Shown here one piece after another: positions 36,797-48,217 of a stretch of 64,000 bases of DNA (positions are counted from its first letter, which is position 1; every line of letters starts with the position of its first letter). A program made the translations under genes and the position numbers. Below the pieces are notes generated by a model. It did no database searches. It had not been told where the DNA came from and worked only from the letters and a program-made list of their open reading frames with translations. Source of the stretch: Vicia villosa (Eukaryota > Streptophyta > Magnoliopsida > Fabales > Fabaceae); the NCBI RefSeq assembly GCF_029867415.1, contig NC_081180.1, positions 150,341,068 to 150,405,067 on the forward strand, read 5' to 3'.

Positions 36797-37152
36797 GTAA
36801 TCACTTCGCTGTTATTTTGACCTCCTGCCTTGCCCAAAGCAGAGAGATGTTTTATAGGGCTTTGCTTTTAAATGTTCCGCCCAAATAACTTTGTGTATAG
36901 GGCTTTGTTTTAAAAGTTTCCCTCTTTGTCCCGCCCAAGACAAATGAGTTTGTGTTTAGGGCTTTGTTTCAAAAATGAATCATAAATAAAGTGTCATTTT
37001 GAATTCCCTACATTATATGTTTTATTTTTTTGCTTTTTTCTGGAAATGGTAATCCTAAAAAACCAATAATAAAGAAAAAAACTTTTCAAAAAAATCTGCA
37101 TACACTCTTGCATTCATAAATTTTCTGAAATAAATATAAATCACATGTGCAG
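36797..37152 (+). other. Ogre intron between protease and reverse transcriptase
   Basis: GTAATC donor at 36797 and a TGTGCAG acceptor ending at 37152. Removing these 356 bp deletes the gag-pro stop codon and joins the frames exactly (AA plus A gives a Lys codon, then TTT ACT of pol). An intron at this place is a known Ogre feature. It contains three imperfect copies of a unit with GCCCAA ... TATAGGGCTTTGTTTTAAAA. The Ogre-2 intron starts at 63662. Confidence 0.85.
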
Positions 37153-40100
37153 ATTTACTATTGATAAACCCATTGAATGCAATAACCCTATGCCCTCTCC
37201 CAACTTTGAGTTTCCTGTGTTCGAAGCCGAAGAAGAGGAAGAAGAGGAGATCCCGGACGAGATTTCTCGATTACTTAAGCACGAGGAAAGAGCCATTCTG
37301 CCTCACAAAGAGCCTTTAGAAAAGATCAACTTGGGTTCTGAAGAAGACAAAAAAGAAGTGACCATTGGATCGCTCCTTGATACTGATGTCAAGAGTAAGT
37401 TGACAGACCTTCTCAAAGAATATGTTGACGTGTTTGCCTGGTCCTACCAAGACATGCCTGGGTTGGATACCAATATTGTTCAGCATTACTTGCCATTGAA
37501 GCCAGAATGTCCGCCGGTTAAGCAGAAATTGCGAAGGACTCACCCTGATATGGCTAATAAGATCAAAGTGGAAGTTCAAAAGCAACTCGACGCAGGTTTT
37601 CTTGTCACCTCTGAGTATCCTCAATGGTTGGCCAACATAGTGCCAGTTCCGAAGAAAGATGGCAAAGTCAGAATGTGTGTTGACTACCGTGACTTGAACA
37701 AGGCCAGTCCAAAAGATGACTTTCCATTACCACATATCGACATGCTGGTTGATAACACCGCTAAGTTCAACGTCTTTTCCTTTATGGACGGGTTCTCCGG
37801 TTATAATCAGATCAAGATGGCTCCTGAAGACATGGAGAAGACATCTTTCATCACCCCATGGGGTACCTTTTGCTACAAAGTAATGCCGTTTGGATTAAAG
37901 AATGCAGGCGCAACTTACCAAAGGGCAATGACTACTCTCTTTCATGACATGATGCATAAAGAAATTGAAGTTTATGTGGACGACATGATAGCCAAGTCCA
38001 GCACAGAAGAAGAACATATTGAATACCTTTTGAAGTTGTTTCAACGATTAAGGAAATATCAGCTTCGCTTGAATCCTAACAAATGTACTTTTGGGGTTAG
38101 ATCTGGAAAACTCTTGGGTTTCATTGTCAGCCAAAGAGGTATTGAAGTAGATCCCGACAAAGTCAGAGCTATTCAAGAGATGCCTGCACCAAAAACTGAA
38201 AAGCAAGTAAGAGGATTTCTCGGACGATTGAACTACATCTCCAGATTTATCTCTCAAATGACTGCTACTTGTGGGCCAATTTTCAAGCTTCTCCGCAAAG
38301 ATCAAGGGGTTGTATGGACTGAAGATTGCCAGAAAGCGTTCGACAGTATCAAAGAGTACCTGTTAGAACCACCAATATTGATTCCTCCAGTTGAAGGAAG
38401 ACCATTAATCATGTACCTTACCGTGTTGGAAGAATCCATGGGCTGTATGCTTGGACAACAAGATGAAACCGGTAAGAAGGAGCATGCCATCTATTACTTG
38501 AGTAAGAAATTCACAGACTGTGAGTCTCGTTACTCCATGCTCGAAAAAACATGTTGTGCTTTGGCTTGGGCTTCAAAACGTCTCCGCCAATACATGATCA
38601 ACAATACTACTTGGTTAATCTCCAAAATGGATCCGATCAAGTATGTCTTTGAAAAGCCTGCCTTAACAGGAAGGATTGCCCGATGGCAAATGCTGTTATC
38701 CGAATATGACATTGAATACCGTGCTCAAAAGGCGGTCAAAGGAAGCATTCTCTCCGATCATTTGGCGCATCAGCCAATTAATGAATATCAATCTCTCAAG
38801 TTTGACTTTCCTGATGAAGATGTCTTGTACTTGAAGATGAAAGATTGTGACGAACCGTTACCTGAAGAAGATCCTGAGCCTGGATCAAGATGGGGCCTAA
38901 TTTTCGACGAAGCAGTAAACGCTTTTGGCAATGGAATTGGGGCAATCATCATCACTCCCAAGGGTACTCATATCCCGTTCTCCGCCAGATTGCTATTTGA
39001 GTGCACCAACAACATCGCAGAATATGAAGCTTGTATCATGGGTCTCGAAGAAGCCATTGACTTAAGGATCAAGATCCTCGACATATATGGAGATTCAGCC
39101 CTTGTGATCAACCAAATCAAAGACAAGTGGGAAACTTACCACCCTGGTTTGATTCCTTACAGAGATTATGCAAGACGTCTGTTGACTTTCTTCAACAAGG
39201 TTGAATTGCATCATATACCTCGAGATCAGAATCGAATGGCAGACGCCTTGGCTACTCTATCTTCCATGTTCAAAGTCAATCATTGGAATGATATGCCTAC
39301 AGTCAGAATCACGCGCCTTGAAAGGCCCGCCTATGTGTTTGCAACTGAAGCAGTCATCGATGATAAACCGTGGTTCCACGATATCAAACGCTTCCTTCAA
39401 ACTCAAGAGTACCCGCTTGGGGCATCAAACAAAGACAAGAAGACTCTAAGGAGACTTTCTGGCAGTTTCTTCCTGAACGGAGACGTGCTATACAAAAGAA
39501 ACTTCGACATGGTTTTGCTCAAATGCGTGGATAGACACGAAGCAGACATGTTAATGCATGAAGTACATGAAGGGTCCTTTGGAACTCATTTAAATGGGCA
39601 TGCAATGTCCAAAAAGATCTTAAGAGCAGGTTACTATTGGTTGACAATGGAATCTGACTGTTACAAACACGTGAAAAGATGTCACAAGTGCCAGATCTAC
39701 GCAGATAAGATCCATGTACCGCCGACTCTACTCAACGATCTCTCATCTCCGTGGCCTTTCTCCATGTGGGGTATCGACATGATTGGAATGATCGAACCAA
39801 AAGCTTCAAACGGTCATCGTTTCATCTTGGTAGCAATTGATTACTTCACCAAATGGGTCGAAGCAGCATCTTATGCCAATGTTACAAGACAAGTGGTTGT
39901 GAGGTTTATCAAGAACAACATCATTTGCCGATATGGTATTCCCAGCAAGATCATTACTGACAATGGTTCAAACTTGAATAACAAAATGATGAAAGAATTA
40001 TGTGAGGAATTCAAGATTGAGCATCATAACTCTTCTCCTTACAGACCAAAAATGAACGGCGCCGTTGAAGCCGCTAACAAGAACATTAAGAAGATCGTCC

Positions 40101-40618
40101 AGAAAATGGTCGTCACTTACAAAGACTGGCATGAAATGTTGCCATTTGCTTTACATGGGTACCGTACTTCAGTACGTACTTCAACAGGGGCAACCCCTTT
40201 TTCTCTAGTATACGGCATGGAAGCTGTGCTCCCCGTAGAAGTTGAAATACCATCAATGAGAGTCTTCATGGAGACTAAGTTATCAGAGGCTGAATGGTGT
40301 CAAAACAGATACGATCAGTTGAACTTAATCGAAGAAAAACGTATGACTGCTCTATGCCATGGACAGTTATACCAAGCAAGGATGAAACAAGCCTTCAACA
40401 AAAAGGTTCGACCTCGTGAATTTCGAGAAGGCGACCTCGTGCTTAAAAAGATCTTGTCTTTTCAACCAGATTCTAGGGGCAAATGGTTTCCTAATTACGA
40501 AGGCCCGTATGTTGTCAAAAGAACATTTTCTGGCGGCGCCATGACTCTTGCAACCATGGATGGTGATGAACTCCCATATCCTGTGAATGCTGACGCAGTC
40601 AAGAAATACTTTGTCTAA
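37145..40618 (+). CDS. pol: Ogre Pol: RT, RNase H, archaeal-type RNase H, integrase
   Basis: An open frame of 1157 residues if unspliced; splicing enters at codon 4. RT occupies about residues 130-320 with VDYRDLNKASPKDDFPLP and YVDD at 277-280. A classical gypsy RNase H follows (KEHAIYYLSKKF, about 370-500). A second, archaeal-type RNase H (about 580-720) has Asp588 in FDEAV, Glu in AEYEA, Asp650 in YGDS and Asp700 in MADALA; this extra domain marks the Tat lineage. Integrase has an HHCC finger (about 805-860) and the catalytic triad Asp878, Asp939 and Glu975, exact D-D-35-E spacing, and ends with a WFPNYEGPYVV module. No chromodomain. All catalytic residues are present, so the copy may be competent. 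Confidence 0.92.
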   Translation: MCRFTIDKPIECNNPMPSPNFEFPVFEAEEEEEEEIPDEISRLLKHEERAILPHKEPLEKINLGSEEDKKEVTIGSLLDTDVKSKLTDLLKEYVDVFAWSYQDMPGLDTNIVQHYLPLKPECPPVKQKLRRTHPDMANKIKVEVQKQLDAGFLVTSEYPQWLANIVPVPKKDGKVRMCVDYRDLNKASPKDDFPLPHIDMLVDNTAKFNVFSFMDGFSGYNQIKMAPEDMEKTSFITPWGTFCYKVMPFGLKNAGATYQRAMTTLFHDMMHKEIEVYVDDMIAKSSTEEEHIEYLLKLFQRLRKYQLRLNPNKCTFGVRSGKLLGFIVSQRGIEVDPDKVRAIQEMPAPKTEKQVRGFLGRLNYISRFISQMTATCGPIFKLLRKDQGVVWTEDCQKAFDSIKEYLLEPPILIPPVEGRPLIMYLTVLEESMGCMLGQQDETGKKEHAIYYLSKKFTDCESRYSMLEKTCCALAWASKRLRQYMINNTTWLISKMDPIKYVFEKPALTGRIARWQMLLSEYDIEYRAQKAVKGSILSDHLAHQPINEYQSLKFDFPDEDVLYLKMKDCDEPLPEEDPEPGSRWGLIFDEAVNAFGNGIGAIIITPKGTHIPFSARLLFECTNNIAEYEACIMGLEEAIDLRIKILDIYGDSALVINQIKDKWETYHPGLIPYRDYARRLLTFFNKVELHHIPRDQNRMADALATLSSMFKVNHWNDMPTVRITRLERPAYVFATEAVIDDKPWFHDIKRFLQTQEYPLGASNKDKKTLRRLSGSFFLNGDVLYKRNFDMVLLKCVDRHEADMLMHEVHEGSFGTHLNGHAMSKKILRAGYYWLTMESDCYKHVKRCHKCQIYADKIHVPPTLLNDLSSPWPFSMWGIDMIGMIEPKASNGHRFILVAIDYFTKWVEAASYANVTRQVVVRFIKNNIICRYGIPSKIITDNGSNLNNKMMKELCEEFKIEHHNSSPYRPKMNGAVEAANKNIKKIVQKMVVTYKDWHEMLPFALHGYRTSVRTSTGATPFSLVYGMEAVLPVEVEIPSMRVFMETKLSEAEWCQNRYDQLNLIEEKRMTALCHGQLYQARMKQAFNKKVRPREFREGDLVLKKILSFQPDSRGKWFPNYEGPYVVKRTFSGGAMTLATMDGDELPYPVNADAVKKYFV

Positions 40619-42665
40619 AAAATACAAAAGAACAGCTCGGTGAGTCGAAAACCCGCAAAGGGCGACTTAGGCAAAAATGAGCGTCTCGGTGGACTGAAAA
40701 CCCGAAAGGGCGGTCCAGGCAAAAATTAGAGACAATAAACAGAAAAATTCATCCCGGTAGATTGAAAACCTGAAAAGGCAATCTAGGCAAAAATTAGGGA
40801 TTTACGACAAAGTAACTGCATCAGTCCATACTTCGTCACCTGAATCGTCTTTTCCATCAAAGGATCTTCAATCAAATCATCGCCAATCAGAAGCAACAAG
40901 CACAGTTGGAACTCAAAGTTGTTAGAGGGAATAGTGGTTATTGCTTTCAATGTAGCCTTTTCCGCATAATTACCATTTCCAACTTTTGTAAATACTCCAT
41001 GGAATCACGCCTTTAGCTGATTTCCATTCTATTAAATAAATTTGAGCCTTGTGCCCATTTGCTTGCAATTCTAACTTCTTTTAGCTTGCAAAATGACGCT
41101 TTAATTGTGTTATTCGCTTTTGAAACAAAAAAAAAAGAGAAAAATAAGTTTTAAATGAATTTACTTTACTTTTCTTTTTCAAAATAAAAGCGAAACTTTC
41201 CTTTGAGTTGTGAACAACGGAAGGAACATCAACAGCTATCTCCATAGGATGAATCAAAGATTATGATAGGAAAAGCTCTTCTATCCCCAGTGAAGAAGCT
41301 CTTCTATCCCCAGTAAAGAAGGTCTTTTATCCCCAGTGACGAAGATTTTCTATCTCCAGTGAAAAGGCTCTTCCATCTCAATGAGAAAAGATGCTTGTCT
41401 TCCCCAGAGAAGTTTAAAGCACGCAACACCATTCATCACCCGTGTTATCTACACCGTGTTGAAGAACATTTGCCAAGTATCTGGTTGTATTGCGACGTCG
41501 GTCCCTCTCCAGTATATACTCTTTTGACTGTCAGTCTCGTCAGCATGCATGCTACATTCATGACATTCATCATTCATACATATTTGCATCATTTATGCAT
41601 TCTTGCATTTTTCAATGTCTGCTTTAAGAATCACTTGTTTAGGATATATCTATCCCAAAGAAAGAGAAAAAAAAAGAAAAAGAAACAGGTATGGGCGTGT
41701 CATCTCTCCAAGTAGGTAGTCACCCATAAGCAGAAAAGAACATCTTCTTTCTCCAGTTCCCCACTGAGATAATTCCTCGTGGAAGAAGGTTGCTTTAGTT
41801 TCTCCTTTCAAAACAAAGGAGGAAATCCCCAGTTGAGTTCATTCCTCATAGGTGCAAAGTCTTGTTTGACTATTTCTTTCCAATTCATTCTTGGATAGAA
41901 TCCTGTCTTTACCAGAGATTCAAATTCCGATTCCTCAAACAGAGTCGTGAAAAACAGACAATAAGCAATAGCCTCATCATCTGAGTAGCTTATGTCTCTT
42001 CCAAAAGCTTTTTTCCTCTCAAGGAAATCAATCATGAAGACCACTTGACGATCAGGGTCTTATTACTATTCACAAGGCTGAATAACCAGTAATTTCCCTA
42101 GCAAAGTCTCCAGAATCATTTTATCACTTGGCTGATAATTGATCATGTCTTCAAAACCACTATCACAAGGCTGGTAGTCGGTAATCCTTTTGTTCTGGTT
42201 ATATTATTAACATGTCTATCACAAGGCTGATAGTCGGTAATATTAACCGAACCTTTGAAATTCTTTTTACCTTGTCAAGTCTATCACCATGCTGATAGTC
42301 GGTAATCTAGTTTCATACCTTTCACCTTCGCATTATTAACAAGTCTATCCCCATGCTGATAGTCGATAATGTCGATAGGTAAGCTTTTTTCACAAAGCTA
42401 TCATTCCCAGGTAAAGCATACACTTGCTTTCCCGAAAAAATGGATTCTCTTCCTAAAAACAGATTGAGGCATCCTTCCCAATATCTTTTCCCCAGTGGAG
42501 TCAGTTCTTGATATTCCCTCGGTAAAGATATCCTTGCATCATTCGCAATTTTGGTATCTTAGGTCCAAAATTTGCGTCTTCTGATATTTAAGTCTCTTCC
42601 ACCCTATCAAAACGAAGATTTTCAATCTTCATGTCTCAGGTTGAAGAAACTTAAATAGGGGCATC
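40619..42665 (+). repeat. Ogre-1 3' untranslated region with tandem repeats
   Basis: No coding sequence. Three separate arrays: 40634-40800, about three units of 55 bp around TCGGTGAGTCGAAAACCCG and GGCGACTTAGGCAAAAAT; 41270-41400, about five units of 27 bp around CTCTTCTATCCCCAGTGAAG; 42140-42400, four units of about 65 bp around CTATCACAAGGCTGATAGTC. Hypervariable 3' regions that seed satellite repeats are known for Ogre/Tat elements. A purine-rich stretch (AAATAGGGGCATC, 42653-42665) precedes the 3' LTR and is the likely polypurine tract. Confidence 0.8.
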
Positions 42666-45600
42666 TGTCATACCCCAATTTTTGACCTAAGATACCACCT
42701 CATATCATTTGCATATGCATCATTTGCATCTTTAACAAATTGCATAGCTTGTGTTTGCTACTTGTGCTTAGCAGGGTTTAATCAAGAAATCACTCATCAG
42801 TACAAGTAACAATCAATTAGGGTTTTGTTCTCCCTTCATCTCCAAAGAACTATCTTCATCAACAATCAACATTTGGTCCTCAGAGATTCACTTCAACAAA
42901 CTCAACAGCTTTGAATCGACTGAATTAGGGTTTTGACTGAAGACAGCATACTCCTGACTTTTGCTCAGGATTTTACCTAATGACTTGGGACATGACCTCA
43001 AGACCCCAAGTAAATCATTTTGACCTAATCCATTGGCTCAGAACATCTCCTACACAAAGATTGATCAGACAAATCCTCAGATCAGGGTTTTTGAACTATC
43101 AGGGACTGAAATCAGGGATCACATTTGGGAAACCCTAAAAAATCCCCAGGAAGTCAATCAAAGGCTTCAATCATCTTCAAATAATCCCTATGACAATATA
43201 CAATGGAAATTGTATCTCAATTCAAGATCCACAGGCATCAATTTCATCAGGTCGACAATTAGGGTTTTTGACCTAATTCACTGAGCAACTGACTTTTTAA
43301 TCAGGACATGGTGCCACAACTCAAACCATGGCTCAATATCCTCTAATGCCTCAATAGGATCCATTCATACCATTCATTTGATGAGGATAGCCTGTTTCAT
43401 TTGAAATCTCCAGAAACGCGATTCGTCTGAAAAAGTCAACTGTACAAGATCACCATTGACTTTTGGGGAATTTTGGTCAACCATGACTTTTGAAGTTTTG
43501 AATCATCAATATATGATATGAGAAGTCATTTGATCAAGAAAAATCAAGAAAATCAACCAAGGATCAAAAAGTCAAAGTTTGACTTTTCATACTTAGAAAA
43601 TTTTTCTAAGTGTTTATCATGGTTTTTTCCAAACTTTGGAAGGGAATTTCTCAAAATTTCACCTACAAACTGAAAAAAAACTTCCAACATGAAAGTTGTA
43701 GATTTTGATCCAATGAACAACTTTGTCACATATAAATTTTTTCCAAAAGATCAACCATTTAAGAGATATGGAGCTTCAAAGTTGGTACTTTTTGAAAACT
43801 TCACTTAAAATCTCATTTTCTTCAAAGTTCATGGATCTTTTTCACCCATTTCCTTAAAGGTCTTGAAGAAACTTTCAACTAGGGTTTTGAAGTGTGTAAC
43901 ATGAGCTTTCCAAAATGTCCAAGAGCATGAAAAAATATGGAGCATAGCTATGGTTTTGAATTTTGACATTAGAGGTCATTAAGCATGAAATTTCAAGCCA
44001 TTTTCACTAAGTTTCTATACTATATGGCCAATGATCCAAGTGATGACACACCAATGCAATAATTGATAGATATTTTCTGGTTTGAGATCAGAATGGAAAG
44101 AGATAAGAAGCTTAGAAAAATAACCATGGTTTAGTTACTTTAACCATTTGCATTTAATGTGAAGATTCCATTTTATCTCCAAATGCCAAATCACCAAACT
44201 TTGATCAACTTGCAAAGCTCTTCATTCAGAATCCTTGGCCTATAAATAGAGGTGCAAATCACTCTTCAATTCACACCAAAACCTCACAATTATAGGTTTT
44301 CTCTCTTCTTTCTTGAATTACAAGTCATGTGTTTCAAAGTGAGGTAGAAAACTCAACCTCCAAACCTTGCAAGTTCTGAACAAAGTGATGCTTCCCACAA
44401 CTTCTAAATGTCATATAGGATGTGTCTGAATCACTCATACACCCCAAAACACCTGAAAACTCAAAATCACCATCTCACCTCCAAATATGCATAACATGAG
44501 ACTTATCATGCCAATTTTTGTCCAGGCTCAATTCTGTCCAAACTACCACTTCTAACATCATCCATACATCACATATGAACTATCCAAGCACTCACATATG
44601 ATCTGTAACCTCATAATCACCAAGCTTGATTCATACTTGAAGCAACTGCAGTTCAGGTTCCATAGCTTTGCTCAAGTGAATTCAAACTGTTCCAAGCATT
44701 CAAACATGTTCCATAAGGTCCATTGATGCTGTTCAGATCAAGAAATAACAACTGGAACTCCTCTACTGCAAAATTCGATCTCCAGCTTTGGCATTTTTGA
44801 GGTAAGTGCCTATCAACTTCAAACTCATACATACATGCATCATAAATGAAAAACTGGTTTACTATCTTGTTTCTGCACCTGCATGGATCATTAACCCTCA
44901 ATCAATTGCCAATTATCTTGCACAAACACGATTTCAGATTGAATTAGGGAATTAGGGTTCTTCGTGTTCATCAGAGAATCGATGGCCCTAGAGTGAAAAT
45001 AAATGGAATTAAATGGTACCATCATGTTCCTGGTGAAAAATCGAGCAAGATAGGCTATTCACTCGATCCAAACAATTCAGTTTTCAGAATTTTCAAATTT
45101 GAATTGGGTTTGTGTTCTTGGCGCCATATTTTTGAAACTGAAATTTGGAAATTGATTCAAAATATATTTTAATTCGTTGCAAGTATTAACAGACCACGCG
45201 CGTGGTCCAGTTGGCTAAGTTTTTGAATGGTAACCTCAAGGTCACGAGTTCAACACTCCAAGGGACCAAACCTTCTTTTTTAGCACTATTTTTCTTTCAA
45301 TTTTTTACAAACTTCACCAATTAATTTAACCAATCAAATCAACTTATTTTTTCTTCATTTTTTAAACACTTCTTATTTAATATACATATTTTAAGAATAT
45401 CAAAAAAAATTATCAAAAAATATTTATTTGATACATTTTTTAATAGTTTTAAAATGACTTGTTTTTAAGAAATTTTAATACTTTTAAATATTATTTTTCA
45501 TTTGATTTTCAAAGTTAATCACTTGTAAATATTTTTTGAAGCAAACCCTAATCATTTAAGTGTTAATTGAGGATAATCTTTTGTTTATCTTGATTAAATT

Positions 45601-47679
45601 GACTTCTTTCAAAATTCAAATCGTTTTAAAACAAGCGATCGCGATTCTTTTCAAAACGATAAACCATTTCTTTTTGAAACTTTTGATTAAACTTTTTTAA
45701 TTGATCAAATGATTTTCAAAATGAAGTGGGGCCTCTCGAATATTAGAGAGTGTAAGTCCCACTTCCTTTCTTTTTGTACAGTTTTTCTTCAAACAGAATA
45801 AACTTTTCAAAATAACAAATTTTCAAACAACTTTCAAACAGTTGTACAAAAGCGAAACCTCGCGTCTGTAAATAAACAATCAACGATGTTTTGTAAATAC
45901 CACGGGCCTCCACATAGGTATAAGTCCCAAGCCCTTTTGTACATACCCATTCCAGTACATGAAATTAGGTATTTCATTGTACACACACTGTTTTGTACAT
46001 ATCTCGATCAATTTGATTTTTAACTTTGAATAACAAACCAAAAATGAAGGTTTTTCTTTAAATCTTCCCAAAAATATACCATGGGCCTCCATGTAGGTAT
46101 AAGTCCCAAGCCTTTGTAAAAACCTGTTTACATAGCTGTGAATAAACTCAAGCGGACCTCTCCCCGAGTGTAAGTCCCGAGCCCCCGTGTATACAAATGG
46201 ATCATGCTTACAGGTATATTTCCTTCATAAACTCCATTATATACACACACTTTGTCATACATATAATTGTTCATACCTGTTCATGTTTGTTCATACTTGT
46301 TCATGTTTGTTCATATGTGTGATATGTGTGCTTGTTCAACTTAGTACAACACTAGGTTCCCCATAGCCTCCTATTGGGCTTCGTGCAAAGAATCTCCACT
46401 AGTTTAGGTTAGGACATAGAGTATGGTTTCCCGGTGAAATCGCTCTAAGAGCTCAGACCAACTATACCATGCCTCCCCTTGGGCTTTGTACAAACGAGTG
46501 ACCCTCCCATAGCCTCCTCTTGGGCTTACAATGCAAGGACCCTGGATTGTCCCTCCCATAGCCTCCTCTTGGGCTTACAATACAAGGACCCTCGGATAGC
46601 CTCCTCTTGGGCTTCGTACAAGGACCCACGGGCTTCTTATAAGCACCCCAATATCCAAAACAAATACCCTAGGAGATTAGACATTTATCATCTCTATGAT
46701 AGGAGTATCTCTTCTATATCATCACAAACAATCAAACTTATCAATCAAACCTTTTTTGCCACAAGGCTGGCTAATCAATCAAACCTTTTTTGCCACAAGG
46801 CTGGCTAATCAATCAAACCTTTTTGCCACAAGGCTGGCTAATCAATCAAACCGTTTTGCCACCATACTGGCTGATTAATCAAAGTTTTTTTGTCACAAGG
46901 CTGACTTCATTGAAACTTTTGCCACGAGGCTGGCTGATTAATTAAAACTTTTTGTCACAAGGCTGACTTCATTAAAAGTTTTTTCCACAAGGCTGGTTAA
47001 ACAAAAACATCTTTATCATTCTAAGCGCCATAAGTGGCATGGCCCCGGGCTTATAATGAAAAGATTTTCAAACAAAAAAATCAAACAGATGTATGTGATG
47101 ATATAGATTAGATACATCGAACATTTAGATGACATTTGTCTCTTATCCTTTGCTTCCACTAGCATAAGTGGGAACTACGATTGCTCTGACTTTCTCAACA
47201 TCCCTTTGAGAATACGTAGGCACAAGGTCGATCCTTGGCGAGCAAAAAAAAAACAAAAAAAAAAACCATTTAAACCTTAGCACCCGTAGACCCCGAGCTA
47301 CAGATGCTCTGATTCCCTCTAGGGGATATGTATGCAGAGGATCGCGATGATCTTTGCGAGCATAATCAAACAAACACCTTAGGTCCCACCTATTTCACAA
47401 GAACCTCCACCCTAACAAGAATGGAATAAATAAAGCAAAGAAACCTATAGAGTACTATAGATACGTTGGGTGCTAATACCTTCCCTTCGTATAACCAACC
47501 CTCTTACCCAAGATCTCTCCCCCACTTTTAAGGTTATTGCAACTTTTTTCCTTTTCCTCTTTTGGAAACAATAAAAAGTTTGGTCCGTACAAAAGAAAAA
47601 TCATTTTTTGAGCACTCGAGCCCAAAGAAGGCATCAGGTGTCTCATCCAAAATAAAGACAACGATTTTTCCCCGCGACA
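42666..47679 (+). mobile_element. Ogre-1 3' LTR
   Basis: A 5014-bp LTR, near-identical to 22398-27410, ending CCCGCGACA at 47679 and followed by target duplication ATATG (47680-47684). TATA box at 44241. The tRNA-like block is at 45203-45256. The differences seen from the 5' LTR are mostly single substitutions such as TCTCTAAC/TCTTTAAC near the start. Confidence 0.95.
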
Positions 47680-47684
47680 ATATG

Positions 47685-48217
47685 GAGCTACAATATCCCC
47701 CTATTGATGCTTGACAAGCTTTCACTTGTAATTGAGTTGACTTTATGCTGGAAGGAATGCTTGTGCTCCTCCTGAAACATTGCACACAAACCACAACGTA
47801 AAATTCATAAAACCAACCATAGACTCGTTACAACTTCTCCCCTTTTGACAACATCAAAAAGAGATACCAGTTTCCATAAGTCTAATCCAAAAACAAACAA
47901 CCTTCAAAACTAATTCCAAAAGAACAAATGAGTTAAGAAGAATGTACAAAAACTTAGATCAGATACAAATATGAAGATAAACATGCTACATGCATCAAAA
48001 TACAACATAGACATTCAACAACAATATTCAATCAACATCATATAATAGTGATCAAAACACAAAGTAAAGGAATACATTAGAAACTTAAATAATCCATGAA
48101 CAATTATACAAATGCTCAAATGCACATAATTAGTACTACACATTTAAAAGACTTAAATGCAAAAAAGATCAATCAAAGACATGTTGAAGGAATGAATGAG
48201 CAAAATAGAGAGATAAA
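47685..48217 (-). mobile_element. Copia-C: LTR terminus, polypurine tract and internal 3' end (antisense)
   Basis: 47685-47692 closes the copia-C LTR interrupted by Ogre-1. On the minus strand a purine tract (AATAGGGGGATAT) lies directly before TGTAGCTCC. Further inside, the minus strand carries TTTTTGATGTTGTCAAAAGGGG, typical of the 3' non-coding part of legume copia elements. No protein remains. Interrupted at 48218 by the chromovirus, whose left flanking five bases are ATAAA. Confidence 0.65.

Noticed and set aside
47534..47794. 86-codon minus-strand frame across the Ogre LTR end
   Set aside because: It spans the LTR/flank junction and is antisense to known LTR sequence.
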